Both the position numbers and the translations under genes were made by a program. 14,444 bases of DNA from Flavobacteriales bacterium (GTDB taxonomy: Bacteria > Bacteroidota > Bacteroidia > Flavobacteriales_F > PHOS-HE28): positions 1-14,444 of the forward strand of contig JADZGG010000442.1 of the NCBI GenBank assembly GCA_020854015.1. Direction: 5' to 3'. Of this stretch, positions 8,818 to 14,444 are shown piece after piece. The notes below the pieces were generated by a model that was not told the DNA's origin, did not search any database, and saw nothing but the letters and a program-made list of their open reading frames with translations. How positions within the stretch are numbered: the stretch's first letter is position 1; each line of letters starts with the position of its first letter.

Positions 8818-8825
8818 CAAATGAA
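8818..8825 (-). promoter_or_regulatory. Candidate -7 element of the topA promoter
   Basis: The minus strand reads TTCATTTG followed by CCGCC. This is one mismatch from TAnnTTTG, and it ends 19 bases before the topA ATG. The miaB promoter motif in this window has almost the same layout: TTTG, a C(G/C)GCC segment, and a start codon 20 bases on. No clear TTG lies at the -33 position, so the call is tentative. It would start topA transcription separately from the two membrane-protein genes upstream. Confidence 0.35.
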
Positions 8826-8873
8826 AGGGAGGATCCGGACAGATCGTACACCTGCTTCCTATACCTCTATACA

Positions 8874-8890
8874 CTTCCCCTATGGGGAAG
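8874..8890. other. Perfect 7-bp hairpin between the barrel gene pair and topA
   Basis: CTTCCCC and GGGGAAG face each other across a 3-base TAT loop. It lies in the 156-base gap (8799-8954) after the stop codon of the second barrel gene and before topA. A second inverted repeat nearby (CGCGCGA and TCGCGCG with a 14-base loop, about 8917-8945) is also in the gap. Neither has a downstream T-run on the minus strand, so neither is a textbook terminator, though stem-only termination of the barrel operon is possible. Confidence 0.3.
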
Positions 8891-8954
8891 GAAAATTTCA
8901 ACAGCGGGATCCGGGTCGCGCGAGGGGCGTGCGTGCGTCGCGCGTGGAGGCCGT

Positions 8955-9680
8955 TCAGTCGGCTGGTCGACCCGCGCCCAAGTTGAAATAGTATCCGACA
9001 CGCAACCCGAGATCGGTCGAGCTGATCGATGCGTTCGAAGAATTATCGATCAGTGCAGTAACCCCATGATCAACCGTGGCTTCAAGCACAAAGCGATCCC
9101 CATGACCAAGCCCCGGCCGAAAGCCGAGGAGCAGAACGATCCGCAGGTCAATGGGCGAAAGGCTACCAGTTGCGTTGCTTTCGAAGTAGGCGGTATCGGT
9201 CTGGTGCGCTACGGGATACACACCCGACGACCATTTCTCAACACTGTGCTCCGCCCACAGAGGAATGCCCAAACGCAATCCCGCAGCCCCGTACCAAGGA
9301 TCCTTGCCTCGCCATGCGAAACGGGGCAAGAAGCCGAAATAGACCATTCCATAGCGGAACTCTTCCTCGAACTCCGAGACCCCGAACTTGACCAAGTTTG
9401 TCCCGTGAATGCGGGCTTTACGTTGAGTATAGCTTAGTTCCAAGCCGATCGGCCAGCTACGGCCGGTGTCTCCCTCATGGATAACGCCAACAAGACCAGC
9501 TGACCAGCCCAAGCTCGCATTCACCCTGCCCTCGCATGTTACAGAGCCTTTCTCCTTGCAGGAATATCGATAGAGCGGCTGTAGGATACCTCCTTGTAGA
9601 CCCAACTCTATCTGTCCGTAGAGCTGCCCACCAAAAAGGCCTGTCATCGAAGCAAAGCAAGTGATCAGGGAAGCCCTCAT
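8955..9680 (-). CDS. Predicted outer-membrane beta-barrel protein (second of a tandem pair)
   Basis: I cannot name this 241-residue protein. Starting at the ATG ending at 9680, it has a signal peptide (MRASLITCFASMTGLFGGQLYG, cut before Gln23), then short alternating hydrophobic strands separated by polar turns, ending in STDLGLRVGYYFNL like a closing barrel strand. Two cysteines near the N-terminus (in RYSCKEKGSVTCEG) could form a loop disulfide. The start overlaps the stop of the preceding gene as ATGA, so the two are almost certainly translated together. Its C-terminal half aligns by eye with that neighbour: a W-SSG loop, DLRIVLLLGF against DVRALFGFGF, and GLRVGY against GLRIGY. The DNA is clearly less GC-rich (about 52 percent in sampled lines) than topA (about 70 percent in one sampled line). 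The closest general class is the PorT-like OMP_b-brl families; function is unknown. Confidence 0.7.
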   Translation of the reverse strand: MRASLITCFASMTGLFGGQLYGQIELGLQGGILQPLYRYSCKEKGSVTCEGRVNASLGWSAGLVGVIHEGDTGRSWPIGLELSYTQRKARIHGTNLVKFGVSEFEEEFRYGMVYFGFLPRFAWRGKDPWYGAAGLRLGIPLWAEHSVEKWSSGVYPVAHQTDTAYFESNATGSLSPIDLRIVLLLGFRPGLGHGDRFVLEATVDHGVTALIDNSSNASISSTDLGLRVGYYFNLGAGRPAD

Positions 9681-10444
9681 GGCGTGTCCTTTTCGTGCTT
9701 CTCCTGTCGCTCGGATCCAGCATACTGAACGAAGCGCGAGAAGTGATGTGAAAGCCCGTTGCCATTGAAGGAAATGGCATAACCGATCCGCAAGCCCCAC
9801 TCTGTGCTGCGACTTCCTGGTGCATCCTTGAGCATGGAGGTGACGGAGCCGCTGAGGTAGGGGTCGACCGTCACGATGGAACGCTCATTGACGGGTATCT
9901 GGAAGCCGAATCCGAACAAAGCACGCACATCGCCGCCGAAGTCGCCTTTTGCGGAACCCTCCGTCCAGTTTCGTTGGTAACCACCCGGCACATCAGGACC
10001 TGACGACCATTCCCAACCGCGCATGCGGCTATTGAGGAGGAATCCGACCTGTAGACCGAAGCGCACCACAGCCTTGCTCATGGTGCCCAGCTTGACCTCC
10101 GGAATGACCCCGACATGCAGCATATCCAACCGCACGTCCAGATCTTTTCCATTGGTCCGTCCGAGATCCTGTTCTTGGAAGACAGCGCTGAACTCTTTGC
10201 GGGAGTAAGCCAGTTCGAACGCCAAGTTCGTAGGGCCTTCGCGCTGCTCTCGGTAGTAAAGGCTCGCTGTCGGGAATGGTGCGCCATAAGCCTCATGCAT
10301 GGCCTGGTGATCGTCCTTGCCCGACTTGCCATCGATCCGGTGGTCGAAGACCCCAACAGCCGCCCCAACGTCGAATTGGGCTGATACGGCATGGCTGATG
10401 AGCCATGCGAGCAGAACCACTGACCAAGGCGCGCTGATCCTCAT
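9677..10444 (-). CDS. Predicted outer-membrane beta-barrel protein (first of a tandem pair)
   Basis: This is a 255-residue protein of unknown function. The ATG ending at 10444 gives a convincing signal peptide, MRISAPWSVVLLAWLISHAV, cut after SAVSA-type residue 22 before QFDVG. In-frame sequence further upstream (to 10561) would run through the divergent miaB promoter and is rejected. After the signal come alternating strands typical of small barrels, with long polar loops rich in Asp, Lys, Gly and Trp. The likely last strand is STEWGLRIGYAISF. Unusually, a polar tail of about 29 residues follows (NGNGLSHHFSRFVQYAGSER and onward), where barrels normally stop at an aromatic residue. The stop codon overlaps the next gene's ATG. 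The two proteins share strand order and several loop motifs, so they look like diverged tandem duplicates. Confidence 0.7.
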   Translation of the reverse strand: MRISAPWSVVLLAWLISHAVSAQFDVGAAVGVFDHRIDGKSGKDDHQAMHEAYGAPFPTASLYYREQREGPTNLAFELAYSRKEFSAVFQEQDLGRTNGKDLDVRLDMLHVGVIPEVKLGTMSKAVVRFGLQVGFLLNSRMRGWEWSSGPDVPGGYQRNWTEGSAKGDFGGDVRALFGFGFQIPVNERSIVTVDPYLSGSVTSMLKDAPGSRSTEWGLRIGYAISFNGNGLSHHFSRFVQYAGSERQEKHEKDTP

Positions 10445-10566
10445 TCCTTGGTGAAGATGCGGAAATGGAGCCGGACGCTGCATTGATGAACTCACCCTCC
10501 GCTCACCCTGCCACCTTGTCAGCACCCCGGCAGAACCGTAGCTTTGCGGCCCCTTCTCCAAGGCCC
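10445..10566. other. Divergent intergenic region between the barrel pair and miaB
   Basis: These 122 bases separate two head-to-head operons. The plus-strand miaB promoter is in the right part. For the minus-strand barrel genes the best match is TCCATTTC about 17 bases before the ATG, which is two mismatches from TAnnTTTG and not convincing. Codon choice across this stretch is unlike the flanking genes, which supports reading it as non-coding. Confidence 0.5.
10516..10546 (+). promoter_or_regulatory. Bacteroidota-type promoter for the miaB operon
   Basis: TTG at 10516-10518 is followed after exactly 20 bases by TAGCTTTG at 10539-10546. This fits the Bacteroidota housekeeping promoter (TTG or TTTG at -33, about 19-20 bases, TAnnTTTG at -7). 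Transcription would begin near 10552, about 15 bases before the GTG at 10567. The motif lies inside the sequence that longer miaB start choices would translate, so it argues for the shorter protein. Confidence 0.65.
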
Positions 10567-11964
10567 GTGAACAAGAAAGTCTACATCGAGAGCTACGGCT
10601 GCCAGATGAACTTCAGCGACAGCGAGATCGTCGCGAGCATCCTGGCGAAGGAGGGCTATTCGGCCGTGGACAAGGCCGAGGACGCGGACCTGGTGCTGCT
10701 GAACACCTGCAGCATCCGCGACAAGGCCGAGCAGACGGTACTGAACCGCATCGACAGCCTGAAGAACCTGAAAGGCGCGAACAAAGAACTGAAAGTGGGC
10801 GTGCTCGGCTGCATGGCCGAACGCATGCGGGAGGACCTGCTGGTGAAGAAGAAGCTCGTGGACCTGGTGGTGGGGCCGGACGCATACCGCACGTTGCCGA
10901 TGTTGCTGGACGAGGTGGAAGGGGGGCAAAAAGCCGTGAACGTGCTGCTGAGCCGCGAGGAGACCTACGCCGAGATCGAGCCGGTGCGCTTGGGCAGCAA
11001 TGGCGTTACCGCCTTCGTCACCATCATGCGGGGCTGCGACAACATGTGCGCCTTCTGCGTAGTGCCCTTCACCCGTGGCCGGGAGCGCAGCCGCGACCCA
11101 TACACCATCGTGGAGGAATGCCGTCAGCTGGTGGCCCAGGGCTACAAGGAGGTGACCTTGCTGGGCCAGAACGTGGACAGCTACCGCTGGAACGTGGACA
11201 GCCGCGGCGAGGTGAAGGATGCAGCGTTGCCTGTGACCGACTTCGCGGACCTGCTGGCCATGGTGGCGGAGATCGCCCCCACCCTGCGCGTGCGCTACAG
11301 CACCAGCCACCCGAAGGACATGACCGACAAGGTGCTCGAGGTGATGGCGCGGTACCCGAACATCTGCAAGTACATCCACCTGCCCGTGCAGAGCGGCAGC
11401 AGCGCGGTGCTAGCCCGCATGAACCGCGGCTACGACCGGGTCTGGTACCTGGACCGCATCGCGGCCATCCGCAGGTACATGCCTGACGCAGCCATCAGCA
11501 CCGACCTCATCAGCGGCTTCTGCGGCGAGACCGAAGAGGAGCACAACGAGACCATCAGCCTGATGACCGAGGTGGGCTACGATATGGCCTACATGTTCAA
11601 ATACAGCGAGCGCCCCAAGACCCTGGCGGCCCGCAAGTACCCGGACGACGTGCCCGACGAGGTGAAAGGGCGCCGCTTGGCGCAGATCATCGACCTGCAG
11701 ATCAAGCAGGCCGGGGAGCGGAACCAGCGACATGTGGGCCAGGTGCAGGAGGTCCTGGTGGAAGGCGTGAGCAAACGGAGCGCGGAGCACATGTTCGGGC
11801 GCAACACGCACAATGCGGTGGTGATCGTACCCAGCATGTTCCACAGAGCGGAACTGGAAGCCGGCGACTACGTGATGGCGCGGATCTTGAGCGCGACCGG
11901 CGGCTCGTTGAAAGGCGAAGTGGTGGAGGTGAAAAAAGGACGATCGGCGATGGCTGATGTGTGA
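10567..11964 (+). CDS. miaB: tRNA-2-methylthio-N6-dimethylallyladenosine synthase MiaB
   Basis: MiaB adds a methylthio group to i6A37 of tRNAs that read codons starting with U, using two 4Fe-4S clusters and S-adenosylmethionine. All expected parts are present. The N-terminal UPF0004 domain has Cys12 (ESYGCQMNFSDSE), Cys48 (LLNTCSIRDKAEQ) and Cys82 (VGVLGCMAER). The radical-SAM motif MRGCDNMCAFC carries Cys157, Cys161 and Cys164, followed by VPFTRGRERSR. Later come LGQNVDSYRW, HLPVQSGSS, STDLISGFCGET and a C-terminal TRAM domain. I chose GTG 10567 (465 residues) because a good promoter lies just upstream and the codons before it (tca, cca, agg, tct) are unlike the rest of the gene. In-frame ATGs at 10465 and 10486 are alternatives that would add 34 or 27 Ser/Pro/Ala-rich residues. 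It is the first gene of a four-gene operon. Confidence 0.95.
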   Translation: MNKKVYIESYGCQMNFSDSEIVASILAKEGYSAVDKAEDADLVLLNTCSIRDKAEQTVLNRIDSLKNLKGANKELKVGVLGCMAERMREDLLVKKKLVDLVVGPDAYRTLPMLLDEVEGGQKAVNVLLSREETYAEIEPVRLGSNGVTAFVTIMRGCDNMCAFCVVPFTRGRERSRDPYTIVEECRQLVAQGYKEVTLLGQNVDSYRWNVDSRGEVKDAALPVTDFADLLAMVAEIAPTLRVRYSTSHPKDMTDKVLEVMARYPNICKYIHLPVQSGSSAVLARMNRGYDRVWYLDRIAAIRRYMPDAAISTDLISGFCGETEEEHNETISLMTEVGYDMAYMFKYSERPKTLAARKYPDDVPDEVKGRRLAQIIDLQIKQAGERNQRHVGQVQEVLVEGVSKRSAEHMFGRNTHNAVVIVPSMFHRAELEAGDYVMARILSATGGSLKGEVVEVKKGRSAMADV

Positions 11965-11993
11965 GGGCTGAAGAAGGAAGAAGAACGAAGAAC

Positions 11994-13199
11994 ATGAACG
12001 TACAACCGATCAAACAGCGCTTCGGCATCATCGGTGGTTCGCCATTGCTGGACCGGGCCATTGAGATCGCGGCGCAGGTGGCCCCGACGGACCTCACGGT
12101 GCTGATCACCGGCGAGAGCGGCTCGGGCAAGGAAGTGATGCCGCAGGTGATCCACCAGTTGAGCGCACGCAAGCATGGTCCTTATGTGGCGGTGAACTGC
12201 GGGGCCATCCCTGAGGGCACCATTGACAGCGAGCTGTTCGGGCACGAAAAAGGCTCGTTCACCGGAGCGCACGAGGCGCGCAAGGGCTACTTCGAGGTGG
12301 CGGACAAGGGCACGATCTTCCTCGACGAGGTGGGCGAGCTTCCGTTGAGCACCCAGGTGCGGTTGCTGCGCGTGCTGGAGACCGGCGAGTACATCCGCGT
12401 GGGCAGCAGCAAGCCCCAGAAGACCAATGTCCGGGTTGTTGCCGCCACCAACGTGCAGATGTTGCAGGCCGTCCAACGAGGCACTTTCCGTGAGGACCTG
12501 TACTACCGCTTGAACACCGTTCCCATCCACGTGCCGCCGTTGCGCGATCGCAAGGACGACATCCTGCTATTGTTCCGGAAATTCGCGCAGGACGCGGCGG
12601 ACCGCTACCGCATCAAGGATGCGATCATGCTTGCCCCCGACGCGCAGCAACTGCTCACCGCTTACCGCTGGCCTGGCAACGTGCGCCAGCTGAAGAACAT
12701 CGTGGAGCAGATGAGCGTGATCGAACAGGACCGCAGGATCACATCGGACACCTTGCGCACCTATCTGCCGGAGGAGGTCACTTCCATGCTGCCCGCTGTG
12801 GCCGGGAAACAAGGGGTCGAAGGCATCAACGAACGCGAACTGATCTTCAAGTTCCTCTTCGACATGAAGAGCGACCTGAACGCTTTGAAGGAACAGGTCC
12901 GCGCGATGATGAACGGGCAACCCATGTCTGCGCCAGCGGCCCCGGTGGTACCGGAGCTCGTGATGCCGATCCAATCGGTCCCAGCGGGCACGTTGAGCAT
13001 CCAGATGCCGCGCACGGAGGACCCGCATGACATCGAGCACACCGAGGTGCAGGAATCACTGAGCCTTCAGGACAAGGAGAAGGAACTGATCAAGAAGGCG
13101 CTGAGCCGCCACCGCAACCGCCGCAAGGCCGCCGCACAGGAGTTGGGCATCAGTGAGCGCACCTTGTACCGCAAGATCAAGGAATACGACCTGCAGTGA
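11994..13199 (+). CDS. Sigma-54-dependent transcriptional activator without a sensor domain
   Basis: This is a bacterial enhancer-binding protein that remodels sigma-54 RNA polymerase using ATP. The ATG at 11994 gives 401 residues and starts MNVQPIKQRFGIIGGSP. An in-frame GTG at 11961 overlaps miaB and is less likely. There is no receiver or GAF domain; the AAA+ module begins almost at once. Visible are Walker A GESGSGKE (40-47), the sigma-54 contact loop GSFTGA (87-92, usually GAFTGA), Walker B GTIFLDE (106-112), FREDLYYRLN (165-174) with the arginine-finger region, and WPGNVRQL (226-233). A variable Pro/Met-rich linker (about 265-355) leads to a Fis-type helix-turn-helix, RKAAAQELGISERTLYRKIK (377-396). 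A purine-rich leader precedes the start. Its place between miaB and lptE is, as I recall, a common Bacteroidota gene order. Its targets and signal are unknown. Confidence 0.92.
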   Translation: MNVQPIKQRFGIIGGSPLLDRAIEIAAQVAPTDLTVLITGESGSGKEVMPQVIHQLSARKHGPYVAVNCGAIPEGTIDSELFGHEKGSFTGAHEARKGYFEVADKGTIFLDEVGELPLSTQVRLLRVLETGEYIRVGSSKPQKTNVRVVAATNVQMLQAVQRGTFREDLYYRLNTVPIHVPPLRDRKDDILLLFRKFAQDAADRYRIKDAIMLAPDAQQLLTAYRWPGNVRQLKNIVEQMSVIEQDRRITSDTLRTYLPEEVTSMLPAVAGKQGVEGINERELIFKFLFDMKSDLNALKEQVRAMMNGQPMSAPAAPVVPELVMPIQSVPAGTLSIQMPRTEDPHDIEHTEVQESLSLQDKEKELIKKALSRHRNRRKAAAQELGISERTLYRKIKEYDLQ

Positions 13200-13219
13200 T
13201 GGGGGCGCAAGGCTGGTGG

Positions 13220-13247
13220 GGTGCGATGGTGGAGAGGTGCGATGGTG
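13220..13247 (+). repeat. 12-base direct repeat at the start of lptE
   Basis: GGTGCGATGGTG occurs at 13220-13231 and again at 13236-13247, a 16-base period. It covers the region just after the sigma-54 activator stop codon and the two candidate ATG starts of lptE. The repeat looks like non-coding slippage sequence and therefore bears on the choice of start. Confidence 0.6.
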
Positions 13248-13759
13248 CACGAGTGCGCCTTGCAACGGCCGCGTTCCTCCTGCTCCTGCCCCTGCTCCTG
13301 GATTCCTGCCGGGTGAACTACTCCTTCGGCGGCGGCACCTTCCATCCGGATGCGAAGACGATCAGCGTACAACTCTTCGACCCACGCGCACCACTTTCGA
13401 GTCCGCGGACCGCACAGTTCCTGACAGAGACCGTTCGTGACCTGATGCAGGCACAGACCCCGCTGGCCTTGGTGAAGCAGGATGGCGACTACGCCTACGA
13501 AGGTGCGATCACGGGCTACGATGTGCAGCCCGTATCCATCCAGAGCAACGAGACCGCCGCGCTGAACCGCTTGACCATGACGGTACAGGTGCGTTTCAGC
13601 TGCACCCTTGATGAGAAGCAGAACACCGAGCTCACGCTGTCCCGTTTCGTCGACGACCCGAGCAGCAACGACCTGGCGACCGTCGAGGAGGAGTTGGTGC
13701 GGAACATCAGCAAACAGCTGGCACAGGATATCTTCGACCGGACATTGGGCAATTGGTGA
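13226..13759 (+). CDS. lptE: LPS-assembly lipoprotein LptE
   Basis: LptE is an outer-membrane lipoprotein that plugs the LptD barrel and helps insert lipopolysaccharide. The protein has a lipoprotein signal (RLATAAFLLLLPLLLDSC), with the lipidated cysteine at residue 28 from the ATG at 13226. Then comes the Bacteroidota LptE pattern: VNYSFGGGTFHPDAKTISVQ, a LTETVRDLMQAQTPLALV helix, YEGAITGYDVQPVS and a C-terminal amphipathic helix (SKQLAQDIFDRTLGNW). The start is uncertain. An ATG at 13199 overlaps the previous stop as TGATG, the ATG at 13226 is used here, and a GTG at 13253 just past a direct repeat would give about 168 residues, close to the family size as I recall it. Asp at the -2 position of the lipobox is slightly unusual. 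It is co-transcribed with the genes on either side. Confidence 0.85.
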   Translation: MVERCDGARVRLATAAFLLLLPLLLDSCRVNYSFGGGTFHPDAKTISVQLFDPRAPLSSPRTAQFLTETVRDLMQAQTPLALVKQDGDYAYEGAITGYDVQPVSIQSNETAALNRLTMTVQVRFSCTLDEKQNTELTLSRFVDDPSSNDLATVEEELVRNISKQLAQDIFDRTLGNW

Positions 13760-14444
13760 TGGAGCGCGAACGACTGACCCGGCTGATGCATGAGCCGACC
13801 CGTGTGGCCAAGGAGGACCTCGCGGGGCTTCAGGAGCTGACCGCCAAGTACCCCTGGTTCAGCGCCGCGCACCTGCTGCTGGCCGTAGGCGAGCACACCA
13901 CTGGTGACGTACTTTACGATGAACGCGCCCGCACAGCCGCAGCGCACGTTCCTCGACGCAGTGTCCTTTTTGACCTGGTGCACACCGAGGTGAACACCGC
14001 GCCTTCCGTGCGGGTGGAACCCACCCACTTGTCCGTGGTGTCCGCGACCGTTCCCGAACCAACGCCCCAGACCGAACCCGTCCAAGCGATGGAAGTTCCA
14101 GTAGCGGTGGTGCCTGCGTCGATCCTCGTGGAACCTGTTGTTCAAACAGCAGCTGAAGCACCTATGCCTGTTTCCGTGCCTGTTGATGACCCGCTGGACA
14201 AGCAGATCCGACAGGCGGCCATGGCCAGTGGCTATGAACTGTTGCTGGAACACAGCCCGCTCCCCGCTCCCACCCCACGTCCTGAACCGCCCGCGGCGAC
14301 CGGTGCCCCGGCCGCAGAACCTCCTCCGCCCCCCGACCCTCTTCCGCAGCCCTTGCCCGTGGCGACCACGCCCATTCAAGCCCCTGCTCCGCCTCGCCAC
14401 ACCGGTCGCCTGCGCTTCACCGATTGGCTGGACACTTCCGCAGA
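13759..14444 (+). CDS. Conserved-hypothetical proline-rich protein, C-terminus cut by window edge
   Basis: Function unknown. The ATG at 13759 overlaps the lptE stop (TGATG), so it is probably translationally coupled. 228 codons are visible and the frame is open at the edge. Three short conserved-looking blocks are separated by low-complexity linkers. The first is an N-terminal helical segment with LQELTAKYPWFSAAHLLLA (about 23-42). The second is DDPLDKQIRQAAMASGYELL (about 143-162). The third is RLRFTDWLD (217-225) close to the edge. Between them lie Pro/Val/Glu-rich stretches (about 80-142) and a strongly Pro/Ala-rich stretch (about 166-214). No signal peptide or membrane helix is visible, so a cytoplasmic location is likely. 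As I recall, Bacteroidota genomes often have a gene of this type between lptE and secG, so secG or groES/groEL may follow (inference). Confidence 0.75.
   Translation, partial: MERERLTRLMHEPTRVAKEDLAGLQELTAKYPWFSAAHLLLAVGEHTTGDVLYDERARTAAAHVPRRSVLFDLVHTEVNTAPSVRVEPTHLSVVSATVPEPTPQTEPVQAMEVPVAVVPASILVEPVVQTAAEAPMPVSVPVDDPLDKQIRQAAMASGYELLLEHSPLPAPTPRPEPPAATGAPAAEPPPPPDPLPQPLPVATTPIQAPAPPRHTGRLRFTDWLDTSA

Noticed and set aside
10445..10475. Promoter for the barrel gene pair (TCCATTTC on the minus strand)
   Set aside because: It has two mismatches from the -7 consensus and no clear -33 element, too weak to list as a site.
10519..11379. Long open frame on the minus strand opposite miaB
   Set aside because: It is His/Val/Leu-rich shadow sequence antisense to MiaB, whose cluster cysteines are all intact.
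13516..14400. Arg/Gly-rich open frame on the minus strand opposite lptE and the last gene
   Set aside because: It spans two coupled plus-strand genes and is the complement of a proline-rich coding stretch, which produces Gly/Arg runs.
1..14444. tRNA, rRNA, CRISPR array, insertion sequence, toxin-antitoxin or phage genes
   Set aside because: I looked for clover-leaf-like segments, regularly spaced repeats, transposase motifs and terminal inverted repeats and saw none. The intergenic gaps are all under about 160 bases.

Overview
The window looks like chromosomal DNA from a member of the Bacteroidota, most likely a flavobacterial-type lineage with a type IX secretion system (T9SS). Three things support this: the gldK-gldL-gldM core genes, a PorP/SprF-family protein, and a Bacteroidota-type promoter (TTG, 20 bases, TAGCTTTG) in front of miaB. 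Coding DNA is GC-rich by eye (often 60-70 percent per line), which points to a high-GC, probably uncultured relative rather than a classic low-GC Flavobacterium. The species cannot be named from this sequence alone.

Left half (1-6066, all minus strand, so read right to left): an arginase-fold formimidoylglutamase-like protein, then porP, gldK, gldL and gldM. The last gene is cut by the window edge, and gldN would be expected just beyond it. PorP is a periplasm/outer-membrane T9SS component, GldK is a lipoprotein of the periplasmic ring, and GldL and GldM form the proton-driven inner-membrane motor. The order porP-K-L-M matches the porPKLMN arrangement known from Porphyromonas gingivalis.

Middle (6219-10444, minus strand): topA (DNA topoisomerase I with four C-terminal glycine-rich repeats in place of zinc fingers). 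It is preceded by two translationally coupled, related outer-membrane beta-barrel genes of visibly lower GC that I cannot name.

Right (10567-14444, plus strand, divergent): a compact operon of miaB (tRNA methylthiotransferase), a receiver-less sigma-54 activator, lptE (LPS transport lipoprotein) and a proline-rich conserved-hypothetical gene cut by the window edge. The last two junctions are TGATG stop/start overlaps or near-overlaps.

Most of the window is a conserved housekeeping-plus-secretion block. The least explained parts are the twin barrel genes, the arginase-fold protein with eroded metal ligands, and the short repeats at the operon junctions. No tRNA, rRNA, CRISPR array, insertion sequence or phage gene was seen.
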